From Prevotella sp. UBA2444 (GTDB taxonomy: Bacteria; Bacteroidota; Bacteroidia; Bacteroidales; Bacteroidaceae): DNA of 64,000 bases. The notes under the pieces were generated by a model. It was not told where the DNA came from, made no database searches, and worked only from the letters and a program-made list of their open reading frames with translations. Position 1 is the stretch's first letter, and every line of letters begins with the position of its first letter. The stretch spans positions 8,093 through 72,092 of the forward strand of contig DDQK01000026.1 in the NCBI GenBank assembly GCA_002342665.1. The letters run 5' to 3'. Position numbers and translations under genes: made by a program. Below, piece by piece: positions 32,848-42,098 of this stretch.

Positions 32848-33747
32848 TTAAAAGTAGCCTGCTTTCTTGCGGTCTTCCATGCTGGTTTCGCTGCGCTTGT
32901 CGTCGGCTCGTCCGCCGCGTTCGGTGACGCGGGTGGCGGCAATCTCTTCGATGATGTCTTCCAGCGTGTGGGCTGTGGAGAGTGTCAGTCCTGTGCAGGT
33001 GATATCGCCGATGGTACGGCAACGGACTTGTTTGGTGACGACCTGCTCGGTGGGTTTCAGTTTGATGCACGGTTCGGCGGCGAGCCACTGGCCGTCGCGC
33101 TGAAAGACCTGCCGCTCGTGGGTGAAGTAGAGGCTGGGCATGTCTATCTTCTCCTGCAGGATATACTGCCAGACATCCATCTCGGTCCAGTTGGAGATGG
33201 GGAAGACACGGAAGTGCTCGCCCATCGCCTTGCGACCATTGAAGATGTTCCACAGTTCCGGTCGCTGGTTTTTGGGGTTCCACTGTCCGAACTCGTCGCG
33301 ATGACTGAAGAAGCGCTCTTTGGCGCGTGCCTTCTCTTCGTCACGGCGTGCTCCGCCTATAGCAGCGTCGAAGTGGTACTGATCGAGGGTGTCCAGGAGG
33401 GTGGTGGTCTGCAACTTATTACGCGAAGCGTAGTAGCCGGTTTCTTCCTTGACGCGTCCCTTGTCTATTGACTCCTGCACGGACCCGACGATGAGGTCTG
33501 CTCCGAACTTCCTGACGAGTGCATCGCGGTAGGCGATGGTCTCGGGGAAGTTGTGGCCTGTGTCTATGTGTAACAGGGGGAATGGAATCTTGGCGGGGTA
33601 GAACGCCTTGTAGGCGAGGTGGACGATGACGATGGAGTCTTTGCCACCAGAGAAGAGGATGACGGGGCGCTCAAACTGTGCCGCCACCTCGCGGAGTACG
33701 TAGATGCTCTCCGACTCCAGTTCTTTTAAATGGGTGATGTTGCTCAT
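32848..33747 (-). CDS. cysD: Sulfate adenylyltransferase small subunit CysD
   Basis: A 299-residue ATP sulfurylase catalytic subunit forming APS from sulfate and ATP. PP-loop ILFSGGKDSIVIVHLA, then [31 protein letters not shown] and C-terminal RRTIGDITCTG-type block are present. Overlaps the hemL stop by 4 bp. The degraded paralogue is at 26528-26926. Confidence 0.97.
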   Translation of the reverse strand: MSNITHLKELESESIYVLREVAAQFERPVILFSGGKDSIVIVHLAYKAFYPAKIPFPLLHIDTGHNFPETIAYRDALVRKFGADLIVGSVQESIDKGRVKEETGYYASRNKLQTTTLLDTLDQYHFDAAIGGARRDEEKARAKERFFSHRDEFGQWNPKNQRPELWNIFNGRKAMGEHFRVFPISNWTEMDVWQYILQEKIDMPSLYFTHERQVFQRDGQWLAAEPCIKLKPTEQVVTKQVRCRTIGDITCTGLTLSTAHTLEDIIEEIAATRVTERGGRADDKRSETSMEDRKKAGYF

Positions 33748-35024
33748 GCTATACTTTCTTTAATTGATTTCAATACATATTCTAAGATGTCGTCGGTATG
33801 ACACTCGGAGATGAAGTTGCCCTCAAACTGCGACGGCGAGACGTAGATGCCATGTGCCAACATGCGTTGGAAGTAGCGGGTGAAGCGTTCCTGGTTGCTG
33901 CGTCGCGCATCGGTGAAGTTACGGACGGGGTCGGGGTTGAAGAACAAGGTGAACATGGAACCGAAATGATTCAACTGGATATCCTTGTCGCGAATGATCT
34001 GCTGCAGTTCTGCGATAAACTGACTGCTTCGCGCCTCGAGCCGATCGTAGAATCCTGAGGTGGCGAGTTGGTGGAGCGTCGCCAGCCCAGCTGCCATTGC
34101 CACGGGATTACCGCTGAGGGTGCCAGCCTGGTAGACGGGACCGTCGGGTGCCAGAAGAGCCATGATGTCAGCACGTCCGCCAAAGGCTGCTGCCGGGTAG
34201 CCGCCACCAACGATCTTACCGACGGTCGTCATGTCGGGTGTGATGCCGAAGCGCTGTTGGGCACCGCCATAGGCCAGTCGGAAACCCGTTATCACCTCGT
34301 CAAAGATGAGCACTGCACCATACTGGCTGGTCAGTAGGCGGACAGCATTCAGGAACTCCTCAGTAGGTACGACGACGCCCATGTTACAAGCCACGGGTTC
34401 GAGGATGACAGCGGCGACGTGGTTGCCGTGCTCACTGAAATACCGTTGCAGTGCTGCCACATCGTTGTACGGCAGACAAACGGTATGTCTGGTGAAGTCG
34501 TCGGGAACCCCGGCACTGGATGCCGTACTGATGTTAGCCACCGCCGATCCGGCACTGACCAGCAGGTGGTCGGCATGTCCGTGATAGTTGCCCTCAAACT
34601 TGACGAGCGTGTCGCGACCGGTAAAGCCACGAGCCACACGAATGGCCGACATGGTAGCCTCTGTACCGCTATTGACAAAGCGCAGGCGTTCCATCGACGG
34701 GAACGCATCGCGGACACGCTCAGCCAAGAGAGTCTCGTTCTCAGTGGGTATGCCATAGCTGGAACCGCGCTGTATGGCCTCGATGGCCCGTCGACTGACA
34801 GCCGGGTTGTTATGTCCGAGGATGAAGACGCCCCATGACATGCAGAAGTCGATAAACGTGTTGCCGTCGATGTCGGTGACATAGGCACGATTGGCCCGTT
34901 CGATGAAGAGTGGTGTGGTACCCACACTGCGCAGTGCGCGGACGGGACTGTTTACACCACCGGGAATAACCTGCTGAGCCCGCTTAAAGGCAGCAGCGGA
35001 TAAAGGTCGGTTGTTTATGCCCAT
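33744..35024 (-). CDS. hemL: Glutamate-1-semialdehyde 2,1-aminomutase HemL
   Basis: A 426-residue PLP enzyme making 5-aminolevulinate, the second step of the C5 tetrapyrrole route. Motifs: IPGGVNSPVRAL, the FVNSGTEATMSAIRVARG block, LIFDEVITGFR, and the PLP lysine in TVGKIVGGGYPAAAFGG. Overlaps hemB by 10 bp and cysD by 4 bp. In this operon the product is destined for siroheme, the sulfite reductase cofactor. Confidence 0.97.
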   Translation of the reverse strand: MGINNRPLSAAAFKRAQQVIPGGVNSPVRALRSVGTTPLFIERANRAYVTDIDGNTFIDFCMSWGVFILGHNNPAVSRRAIEAIQRGSSYGIPTENETLLAERVRDAFPSMERLRFVNSGTEATMSAIRVARGFTGRDTLVKFEGNYHGHADHLLVSAGSAVANISTASSAGVPDDFTRHTVCLPYNDVAALQRYFSEHGNHVAAVILEPVACNMGVVVPTEEFLNAVRLLTSQYGAVLIFDEVITGFRLAYGGAQQRFGITPDMTTVGKIVGGGYPAAAFGGRADIMALLAPDGPVYQAGTLSGNPVAMAAGLATLHQLATSGFYDRLEARSSQFIAELQQIIRDKDIQLNHFGSMFTLFFNPDPVRNFTDARRSNQERFTRYFQRMLAHGIYVSPSQFEGNFISECHTDDILEYVLKSIKESIA

Positions 35025-35980
35025 CGTTGCTGATATTCTTTAGCGTAATACGTAATGATATAATTTGCTCCTGCGCGCTTGATGGCGATCAGACTCTCGT
35101 AGACGACACGCTGTTCGTCGAGGTAGCCAGCCCGTGCAGCAGCCTTCAGCATGGCATACTCTCCGCTGACCTGGTAAGCAACCATGGGTACACGGGGAAA
35201 ACGCTCCACGGCACGAGCTATGACATCCAGATAGGGCAGGGCAGGCTTGACCATCGTCCAGTCGGCACCCTCCTCAAGGTCTGCCGCAATCTCTTCCAGT
35301 CCCTGGTCGTGGGTACGATAGTCCATCTGGTAAGTCTTGCGGTCGCCAAAGGATGGTGCGGAGTCGGCAGCATCGCGGAAGGGACCATAGAAAGCGGAGG
35401 CATACTTGGCAGAGTAGGCCAGTACGCGGGTGGAGAGTCCTGCCACGCTGAGTCGGCGTTTGATGGCCTCTACCTGTCCGTCCATCATGGCAGAAGGTGC
35501 CACGAAGTCAGCACCAGCTTTTGCGTGCTGATACGCCATTTCGGCCAAGAGCGGCAGGGTGGTGTCATTGTCCACATCGTGATGGTGCAAGAGTCCGCAG
35601 TGTCCGTGACTGGTGTATTCGCAGAGGCATACATCCGTGAAGACAATCGTCTCGGGCGAAGCCTTCTTGATGGCTCTTACTGTTCGCGAGATGAGGTTGT
35701 CCTCAGCATAGGCGGCAGTGCCTCGCTCATCTTTCACCTCATCACTGACGACCCCGAAGAGCAGCACTTTGTCAATGCCCAAGGCCTTGACCTGCAGCAC
35801 GTCATCAACGAGCGTGTCAATGCTGTAGCGGTTAATACCCGGCATCGTGGCAATCGGCTCCACAATGCCCTCTCCTTCCACCACGAAATACGGGTAGATG
35901 AAGTCTTGAACGTTCAAGCTCACATCGGCATACCTATCCCGTGTGGCTTGGTCTGTTCTGAATGTTCTGAATCTTTTCAT
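35015..35980 (-). CDS. hemB: Porphobilinogen synthase HemB
   Basis: A 321-residue 5-aminolevulinate dehydratase. Metal-binding Cys residues in DVCLCEYTSHGHCGLL, Schiff-base lysines in SAKYASAFYGPFRDA and MVKPALPYLD. Overlaps the HemC-CobA-HemD stop region by 47 bp and hemL by 10 bp, consistent with a tightly coupled operon. Confidence 0.97.
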   Translation of the reverse strand: MKRFRTFRTDQATRDRYADVSLNVQDFIYPYFVVEGEGIVEPIATMPGINRYSIDTLVDDVLQVKALGIDKVLLFGVVSDEVKDERGTAAYAEDNLISRTVRAIKKASPETIVFTDVCLCEYTSHGHCGLLHHHDVDNDTTLPLLAEMAYQHAKAGADFVAPSAMMDGQVEAIKRRLSVAGLSTRVLAYSAKYASAFYGPFRDAADSAPSFGDRKTYQMDYRTHDQGLEEIAADLEEGADWTMVKPALPYLDVIARAVERFPRVPMVAYQVSGEYAMLKAAARAGYLDEQRVVYESLIAIKRAGANYIITYYAKEYQQRWA

Positions 35981-37874
35981 TTTGTCGGCTTTTTAAATGT
36001 TGGGCGGTAATCCTGCCTCGCGTCACATAATCGATATGCGAGGGCAGACTACCATATGTCTTGATAAAATTGTCAATCGTTGAGGGTGACGTGAATACCA
36101 CGCGCTGGATGTTCGTGAGGTTAACACGACGAACATGGTGGGGGTACACATTATTATATATAGTAAGGGTGATGACCTCAAACCCTAATTTCTGCAGTCC
36201 GTCGGGGATGATGTCAAGAGCCAGATTGGAACGGGGTATCAGTACCCGTCCGCACGGTTGACTGCTGAAGTAGTCGATGACCCCATAGCTGTCAGCTATT
36301 TCAACCTGTTCTATGTCAACGGCACCAGCCTCCTTCAAGGCTTGCGTTGTTGTGGAACCAATAGACACGATATGGTGCTGGAAACCGCCTCTCCAGTACT
36401 TCACGGCATAGCGGCTGGTGAAGAGCAGGTAGTCGTAGTCCTGAGTGGGAACAGCATAGCTGATAGGCTCAATAGCAATCAGCGGCGTATGGATATAGCT
36501 GGCATTAGGACATTCGGAACCCGTGTAGAGTGTCCGCTTCACGTCGGCAGCAGTCTGATGGCGCAGTCGGGCAACGTCACCTACCAAAGCAATGACGGGT
36601 GTAGGATAGGATGCGCTGCCCAACTGTCCGACTGTTGTCTCGAAAGTCTGTTCGTCGGGCAGTGATACGTTGTGAACCAGGAGAACGGGTGTCGTGTCAG
36701 CCCATCCGGCAGCCTTCAGCGATGCCTGGATGTGGGAAAGACGACTACCACCCATATAGTAGATGATCGTATCCGTATCAGGAACGATGGGACTGTCGGC
36801 ATGACCATTGACCAGCGACACACTGGAGCTGATGCCTCTCTGTGTCAGGCTGACCTTGGTGGTGGCAGCCAGTGCGGACGCCGTCGTGATGCCTGGAATA
36901 ACCGATACGCTGACGAGGTTGCTCTGCAGATATTCTATTTCTTCGCCGGCATGACCGAACACCATCGGGTCGCCACCCTTCAGACGAACAACTTCCTTAC
37001 CCTCACGAGCAGCCTTCAGTAACAGTCTGTTGATGTCTGACTGTTCGGCATGATGCTTTCCACTACGTTTGCCGACATAGATTTTCTCAGCGGTCAGCGT
37101 TTCCAGATAGTCCTTGCCTATCAGGTCATCATAGAATATGACATCAGCCTGCTGAAGCGCCTTGACAGCTTTGACGGTGAGCAGTTCCGGGTCGCCAGGA
37201 CCGAAACCCACCAAGGTGACCTTTCCTTGACGGTTTAACACATCATCACGCTCGAAAAGCGCCTTTAAGTCTGTACGTCCACGACGGGCAGTAATGGCCA
37301 GATAGCCCTGCAATGGATGAGTCTCAAAGGGTAGCACCTCACTGATGTCGCCTTCCATGCCCAGACGTTTCAGGGCGCAGGTGGCGACAATAGCTGCGTC
37401 AATCTCGCCGTCGCGCACCTGACGGACACGCTCCTCTATGCAACCACGGATACCAACAATCTTCAGGTCAGGACGCAGGGCAAGCAATTCACGACGACGC
37501 ATGGGGGAACTGGTTCCTACGCTGCTGCCTGCAGGCAACTGCGCCAGCGTCAGGTGTTCTCTGCTTACCAGCGAATCGCTCTGGTCAAAAGGCGGGAACA
37601 GGGCGATGACCTCCAAACGGTCGTCCAGCGGATAGGGCAGATCTTTGGCAGAGTGGATGGCAATATCGGCACGTCCATTAATGAGTGCCTCATCCAATTC
37701 ACGTGTAAACATATCAGCAGGAGCCTCGCCATTGAGCAGTGATATCTGCTGGTGCTCGTCGCCATACGACGACAGTGTCTCCAGCAGATAGTCTGTCTCT
37801 GGAAAACGTGCCATTGCCTCTTGCACTTGCAGTTGCGAGAGACGGCTCTGTCGTGCGATGACTCGTATACTCAT
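35934..37874 (-). CDS. HemC-CobA-HemD fusion with truncated HemC
   Basis: A 646-residue fusion. Residues 1-212 resemble hydroxymethylbilane synthase domains 1-2 (HSAKDLPYPL, VGTSSPMRRRELLALRPDL, IRGCIEERV), but the third domain, which holds the cysteine that anchors the dipyrromethane cofactor, is missing. Residues about 215-450 are a full uroporphyrinogen-III methyltransferase (VTLVGFGPGDPELLT, GGDPMVFGHAGEEIEYL). Residues about 475-640 are uroporphyrinogen-III synthase-like (LLFTSRYAVKYW, VFTSPSTIDNFIKTYG). Together these steps turn porphobilinogen into precorrin-2. The missing HemC domain is a real oddity: either the cofactor is held differently or another HemC exists outside the window. 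Overlaps hemA by 4 bp. Confidence 0.88.
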   Translation of the reverse strand: MSIRVIARQSRLSQLQVQEAMARFPETDYLLETLSSYGDEHQQISLLNGEAPADMFTRELDEALINGRADIAIHSAKDLPYPLDDRLEVIALFPPFDQSDSLVSREHLTLAQLPAGSSVGTSSPMRRRELLALRPDLKIVGIRGCIEERVRQVRDGEIDAAIVATCALKRLGMEGDISEVLPFETHPLQGYLAITARRGRTDLKALFERDDVLNRQGKVTLVGFGPGDPELLTVKAVKALQQADVIFYDDLIGKDYLETLTAEKIYVGKRSGKHHAEQSDINRLLLKAAREGKEVVRLKGGDPMVFGHAGEEIEYLQSNLVSVSVIPGITTASALAATTKVSLTQRGISSSVSLVNGHADSPIVPDTDTIIYYMGGSRLSHIQASLKAAGWADTTPVLLVHNVSLPDEQTFETTVGQLGSASYPTPVIALVGDVARLRHQTAADVKRTLYTGSECPNASYIHTPLIAIEPISYAVPTQDYDYLLFTSRYAVKYWRGGFQHHIVSIGSTTTQALKEAGAVDIEQVEIADSYGVIDYFSSQPCGRVLIPRSNLALDIIPDGLQKLGFEVITLTIYNNVYPHHVRRVNLTNIQRVVFTSPSTIDNFIKTYGSLPSHIDYVTRGRITAQHLKSRQNEKIQNIQNRPSHTG

Positions 37875-38764
37875 ATTGCTTGTCTCAAATATTGTTTGCG
37901 TCTGCGCAGGATATCCTGCAACTCTGTTATCTCTTCTTCAATGATAGCCTCTGCGCGCACCACCTCAGTCTGACGGACAGAGATGTTCCGACGAACACGC
38001 TGTTCCACGTCACGAATGTTGTATAGCTTAACGTTAGGCAGTGTACCCACAAGGGCATCAATGTCACGTGGGAAGGCCAGATCAATAGCCAACAGCGTCT
38101 TCTCTGCAGGAATATCCTCAGCATGAATCAGGGCATGGGGCGCTGAGGTGGCACTGATGAGGATATCGGTCTCTGCCAGAAATCGCTTCTTGTCACGTAG
38201 CTCATAGACGCTGATGCCCAACGGATCAGCCAACTGATGTGCTTTGATCTGACTGCGGTTAGCCAGGAAAACCAGCTGAGCACCTTTGTTCTTCAGGAAC
38301 TTCAAGATGTCAGATGTCAGCTTGTTGACACCGATGATAGTGATGCGACTACTACTCAGGTCTACCTGTTCCTGCTCCATAATCTCGATGGCAGCCAGCG
38401 AGTGACTGACGGCGCCCTGCGAAATCTCCGTTTCCGTACGGACACGCTTGCCAACCTGCAAAGCGCACGTGAACAGCTTATGAATCTCTGCTGGCAGATG
38501 GTATTGGCGCTGGGCCTCCTGATAGCTGTCCTTCACCTGACCTTGCACGGCACGTTCGCCAATCAGTGCCGACTCCAGACCAGCCGTCACGCGGAACAGG
38601 TGACGTGCCACGTCGTCAGGTACATCGCCCTCGCCATAGTAAAGCTCCACACGGTTGCAGGTCTGGAGCAACACTGCCCCCTCCTGCTTCTTCAAACCAT
38701 GAAAGTAAGCCTCACGCTCCTCCAGGGAGAAGTTCTGCTGATTAATCGATTTGTAAGCTATCAT
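37871..38764 (-). CDS. hemA: Short glutamyl-tRNA reductase HemA
   Basis: A 297-residue glutamyl-tRNA reductase; typical enzymes are about 400-420. The catalytic Cys lies in LLQTCNRVELYYG and GERAVQGQVKDSY is conserved. The NADPH loop reads IIGVNKLTSDI rather than the usual GxGEM-type motif, and the C-terminal dimerisation domain is cut short. It starts the C5 pathway feeding siroheme here. Overlaps the met8-like gene by 23 bp. Confidence 0.9.
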   Translation of the reverse strand: MIAYKSINQQNFSLEEREAYFHGLKKQEGAVLLQTCNRVELYYGEGDVPDDVARHLFRVTAGLESALIGERAVQGQVKDSYQEAQRQYHLPAEIHKLFTCALQVGKRVRTETEISQGAVSHSLAAIEIMEQEQVDLSSSRITIIGVNKLTSDILKFLKNKGAQLVFLANRSQIKAHQLADPLGISVYELRDKKRFLAETDILISATSAPHALIHAEDIPAEKTLLAIDLAFPRDIDALVGTLPNVKLYNIRDVEQRVRRNISVRQTEVVRAEAIIEEEITELQDILRRRKQYLRQAI

Positions 38765-39197
38765 GTTCTATTAATTCTTTTATGCTGTCACGTACTCTGA
38801 TACTTCGTTTCACATCTTTACTATCAGAGGCAACACTGATGGTCAGGTCACCATTGCGATAAATGGCTGGTGAGGTAAAGTCACACTCGGCAGGCGAATC
38901 GCAGACACTGGTCAGGATGCCTCGCTCACGGGCCAGTTGGTGTATCTCGTGGTTCAACGAATGATTGCCTGTACATACGAACAATAAGGTAACGCCCTCT
39001 AGGTCGGTTTCAGCAAAGTTGCGCTCCACCCACTGAAACGGAAGAGACTTTATACCATCGCTCACCTCGGGAGCAATAACAGTAGCTCTGTCTGTGAAGC
39101 GGCTCAGTATCGAAGCCTTGTGTGTGGCTACTCGTCCACCACCGACTATCAATATCCGGGCACCGCTGATACGTATGTTGATAGGCAGGAAATCCAT
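38742..39197 (-). CDS. Siroheme synthase N-terminal-type protein (precorrin-2 dehydrogenase/ferrochelatase)
   Basis: A Met8/CysG-N type enzyme converting precorrin-2 to sirohydrochlorin and possibly inserting iron. Rossmann motif ILIVGGGRVATHKASIL, then FVCTGNHSLNHEI and VCDSPAECDFTSPAI. The ATG at 39197 (MDFLPINIRISG), two bases after the sulfite reductase stop, is preferred over one 30 bases upstream inside that gene. Length 151 residues. It finishes siroheme for the sulfite reductase encoded immediately upstream. Confidence 0.93.
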   Translation of the reverse strand: MDFLPINIRISGARILIVGGGRVATHKASILSRFTDRATVIAPEVSDGIKSLPFQWVERNFAETDLEGVTLLFVCTGNHSLNHEIHQLARERGILTSVCDSPAECDFTSPAIYRNGDLTISVASDSKDVKRSIRVRDSIKELIEHDSLQID

Positions 39198-39199
39198 TA

Positions 39200-41527
39200 T
39201 TACTTCTTCTTGATTAAAACTTTCCAATAGTTGTCAACCTTTTCTGTAGACAACACCTCATGGCCCTCCTGACGCACGCTGCCCGGCACATTCTGTATGG
39301 GCTGACCATCGTCCAGCAGTATCTCTAACAGCTGACCACTCTGCATGGTCGAGAGTTGTATCTTTGTCTTCACGAAATTCATAGGACAAGCGACACCGCG
39401 GAAGTCCTTCTTCACATCGACACTGTCTGTCGTGTTCTCTGTTTGGGGCTGGTTCTCTTTCTTCTGCTCCACGGGAGCTACTGCCTTGAATTGCAGTGAG
39501 TCATCCATCGAAGCATAGAGTTCATTGACCTTAGCAGCCAGTGTTTCCACCTGGATTTTATCAGCTGCCAACGACTCACCATGACGGGCTTTCTCAACAA
39601 CAGTTTTGAAGGTCTCTGGAACGATACCAGCATTAATAAACAATTCTTCGAAACTGCTGTATACCTCGTCGTCTGTTCTGGGGTCTGAACCACGTGTCAC
39701 CAACAACATGCGAGAGGCTGAGAAAACGATGTCACGCAACAGCTTCTCCACATCGGCGCCAGCTGAAGATAGTGCATCCTGTTTCTCCTTGATGGTTGCC
39801 TGGTCTAATTCGATGATGTCGAAAAGTCCTGCAGAGCACTCTGCCTGTCCGTGGCTGGTCAGCGAGAACACCTCGTCAGCACCCCAGTCAAAATAGTAGT
39901 TCTTATCCTCGTCGAACGAGGGGACGTCCTGATAGCGAGCAATGGCTTCTTTGATGACCTCAGCACCCTTGGCACGCACAAAGGCATCATAGCTCTCGTA
40001 CTGCTCTTTCACCTGCAGGTAACTGCCAAGATAGTCTACCACAAATGAAGGGATATCCTTGGCAGCCAGATAGCCTAAAGCTTCGGCCAGCTCTGTTTTT
40101 CCGTTGATACGGGCCCAGACGGTATAGGCAGGATAAGGATGGTCATCAACGCGTCCTATACGTCCGCTGAATCCTAAGTCGCTCCATGCGTTCTGCGCAC
40201 AGGAATTAGTACAGCCGTTGATATTGATTTTCAGATCGGGCAACTGGTCCAGATCAAGTCCGCTCTTTTCCAGCTTGCGACGGATGCCTTTTACGAGTCC
40301 CTTAGGCAGACAGATGCCCAGTCTGCAGGTGTCAGCACCCGTACAAGATGTCAGGTTATTGAGGATGACAGGCTCGTCGAGTAACAATCCCAATGACTTA
40401 AAGAACTGGTAGATATTGGGCAAGTATGCTTCTGGGATGTTGCGTAGTTGCATGTTCTGGCGAGGCGTAAAGCGAATCACGTCGTTGCCAAAGGGTTCCA
40501 GAAAAGCAGCAATCTTACTAAAGATGTCTGGCGAGGTATTGCCGTGAAGGAAGGGAATGATGACAGCAAAACCGTTTCCTACCGTCTGACGCTGTGCATA
40601 GCGCTTCTTCCACGTCTTAAAGGCTTCGCTGTCGTCATCAACAGGAGCAAACGCTGGTGTCTTGTATTCGAAGGGCAGCGTGGCAGGTACGAAGTCTAAC
40701 GACGCATCGTCTACAAGTTTCTGATACTCCTCTAAATACAATTTCCGTGTTTCTTCCTCACCATTCTTATAGAATATGTAGCGTATGCGGGCCTTGTGCC
40801 TGTTCTTTCTGTTACCATTGAGGTTAAAGAAGTTCTTGGCAGCCTTGGCAGCACGGAACAGGTCTTTCTCTGGCAGGAAGTCGAAAACCTGCCAACCCTT
40901 ATGAGGATGACTGGCTACCGAACCACCCAGCAAGACGCGGAAGCCGCGTTCTCCATTCTGTAGGACGGGTATCAGACCCAGATCGGCTACCAGCGAGAAG
41001 TTGGCATCAGCCTCGTTCATGTCGAAAGCTATCTTCAGCTTGCGCGGCATAGACCATGAGTCTTTCTCGGCTATCAGACGGGTCGTCAGACCAATGGCAT
41101 AGGGGTAAGGGTCGAAAGTCTGACGATTGTTGATGCCGCCCTGCTCGTTCACCAGCATGTTACGGATGGTATTACCGCCACCACCCTGCGTGGCCAGTCC
41201 TTCTTTCTGTAAAGACAGCAGCGCAGGCGTGGCCTGGTCAATGCTGACGTCATGAATCTGTACCTCCTGACGCGTGGTGATATGGATATGTGAACAGTTT
41301 ACCTGCTGGGCAACTTCTGCTACACGTTGTAACTGTCGGGGGGTGATGAGACCACCTGTGCAACGGATACGCAGCATATAGTGACCATCCTGTCGCTGTT
41401 CGTAGATACCCATGGGCACACGGTTTGACTTGAGTCGTGCGCCACTGATCTCACCCTTCTTAAACTGTTCGATGAGCCTCTGATTATACTGAATGTCTGT
41501 TATCAGACTTTTGGGAATGATATACAT
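39200..41527 (-). CDS. Siroheme sulfite reductase with C-terminal TusA domain
   Basis: A 775-residue NirA/Sir-type siroheme-[4Fe-4S] reductase: N-terminal PMGIYEQRQDGHYMLRIR and GGLITPRQL half, and the cluster-siroheme cysteines in NLTSCTGADTCRLGIC and INGCTNSCAQ. After a low-complexity linker (about 690-705) comes a TusA domain (GVACPMNFVKTKIQLSTMQS ... LLDDGQPIQNVPG) closely similar to the free TusA at 10029, with the same CPM-N/T-F-V-K-T-K core. It would reduce sulfite to sulfide and hand the sulfur directly to a carrier. Such a fusion is uncommon. Lies 29 bp after ridA; first reductase step of the siroheme operon. Confidence 0.92.
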   Translation of the reverse strand: MYIIPKSLITDIQYNQRLIEQFKKGEISGARLKSNRVPMGIYEQRQDGHYMLRIRCTGGLITPRQLQRVAEVAQQVNCSHIHITTRQEVQIHDVSIDQATPALLSLQKEGLATQGGGGNTIRNMLVNEQGGINNRQTFDPYPYAIGLTTRLIAEKDSWSMPRKLKIAFDMNEADANFSLVADLGLIPVLQNGERGFRVLLGGSVASHPHKGWQVFDFLPEKDLFRAAKAAKNFFNLNGNRKNRHKARIRYIFYKNGEEETRKLYLEEYQKLVDDASLDFVPATLPFEYKTPAFAPVDDDSEAFKTWKKRYAQRQTVGNGFAVIIPFLHGNTSPDIFSKIAAFLEPFGNDVIRFTPRQNMQLRNIPEAYLPNIYQFFKSLGLLLDEPVILNNLTSCTGADTCRLGICLPKGLVKGIRRKLEKSGLDLDQLPDLKININGCTNSCAQNAWSDLGFSGRIGRVDDHPYPAYTVWARINGKTELAEALGYLAAKDIPSFVVDYLGSYLQVKEQYESYDAFVRAKGAEVIKEAIARYQDVPSFDEDKNYYFDWGADEVFSLTSHGQAECSAGLFDIIELDQATIKEKQDALSSAGADVEKLLRDIVFSASRMLLVTRGSDPRTDDEVYSSFEELFINAGIVPETFKTVVEKARHGESLAADKIQVETLAAKVNELYASMDDSLQFKAVAPVEQKKENQPQTENTTDSVDVKKDFRGVACPMNFVKTKIQLSTMQSGQLLEILLDDGQPIQNVPGSVRQEGHEVLSTEKVDNYWKVLIKKK

Positions 41528-41556
41528 AAGTTTCTGTGTTGGTTTGAGTATTTTCC

Positions 41557-41931
41557 TTATTTATAAGCTACAACCTCAATCTCTATCAGTGCCCCTTTAG
41601 GGAGTGATTTGACGGCTACTGCAGAACGTGCCGGATAGGGTGCGGTGAAAAACTCTGCATAGATGCTGTTTACCTCTGCAAAATCGTTCATGTCTGCCAA
41701 GAAAACGGTTGTCTTTACTACATCATTCATATTGAGCCCTGCTTCCTCCAATATCGCGCGAATATTGTTTAATGACTGACGTGCTTGAGCCTGGATGCCC
41801 CCCTCGGGAAAAGCACCTGTGGCAGGATCGATGGGAATCTGTCCTGATGTGTAAACGAAATTACCTACTTGGATGGCCTGGCTATATGGGCCAATGGCGC
41901 TCGGTGCGCTTGTCGTGCTAATTACTTTCAT
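41557..41931 (-). CDS. ridA: RidA-family enamine/imine deaminase
   Basis: A 124-residue RidA/YjgF protein ([52 protein letters not shown]). RidA hydrolyses reactive 2-aminoacrylate-type intermediates made by PLP enzymes acting on Ser or Cys, which suits a sulfur amino acid regulon. The ATG at 41931 lies 27 bases after the promoter -7 element; a longer frame reaching 42090 would cross the promoter. First gene of the siroheme/sulfate operon under operator F. Confidence 0.95.
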   Translation of the reverse strand: MKVISTTSAPSAIGPYSQAIQVGNFVYTSGQIPIDPATGAFPEGGIQAQARQSLNNIRAILEEAGLNMNDVVKTTVFLADMNDFAEVNSIYAEFFTAPYPARSAVAVKSLPKGALIEIEVVAYK

Positions 41932-41958
41932 ATCGCAGATATATTTATATTTCAGGCA

Positions 41959-42032
41959 CAAAGGTACAGCCTTTTCCCGATAAACGTATATGTTTTTTGA
42001 TGCAATTTCAAAATATACCATACGTATGGTAT
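41959..42032 (-). promoter_or_regulatory. Sulfur-regulon promoter and operator of the sulfate/siroheme operon (site F)
   Basis: Minus strand: -7 TACCTTTG at 41966-41959; a fully palindromic 18-bp site ATACC-ATACGTAT-GGTAT at 42015-42032; 48 bp between them. This is the most symmetric copy of the operator in the window and precedes the longest operon, ridA to pstA. Confidence 0.82.
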
Positions 42033-42098
42033 TGTTGCATAACATATACGAGGGATTGTGGGAGAAGAAAAATCGAGTTGTAAAAAACAAATCGAATT

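Noticed and set aside
33284-33747. N-terminal extension of CysN reaching into cysD
   Set aside because: The extension to 33283 is low-complexity Arg/His-rich sequence in an alternate frame of cysD; the conserved CysN start is at 32824.
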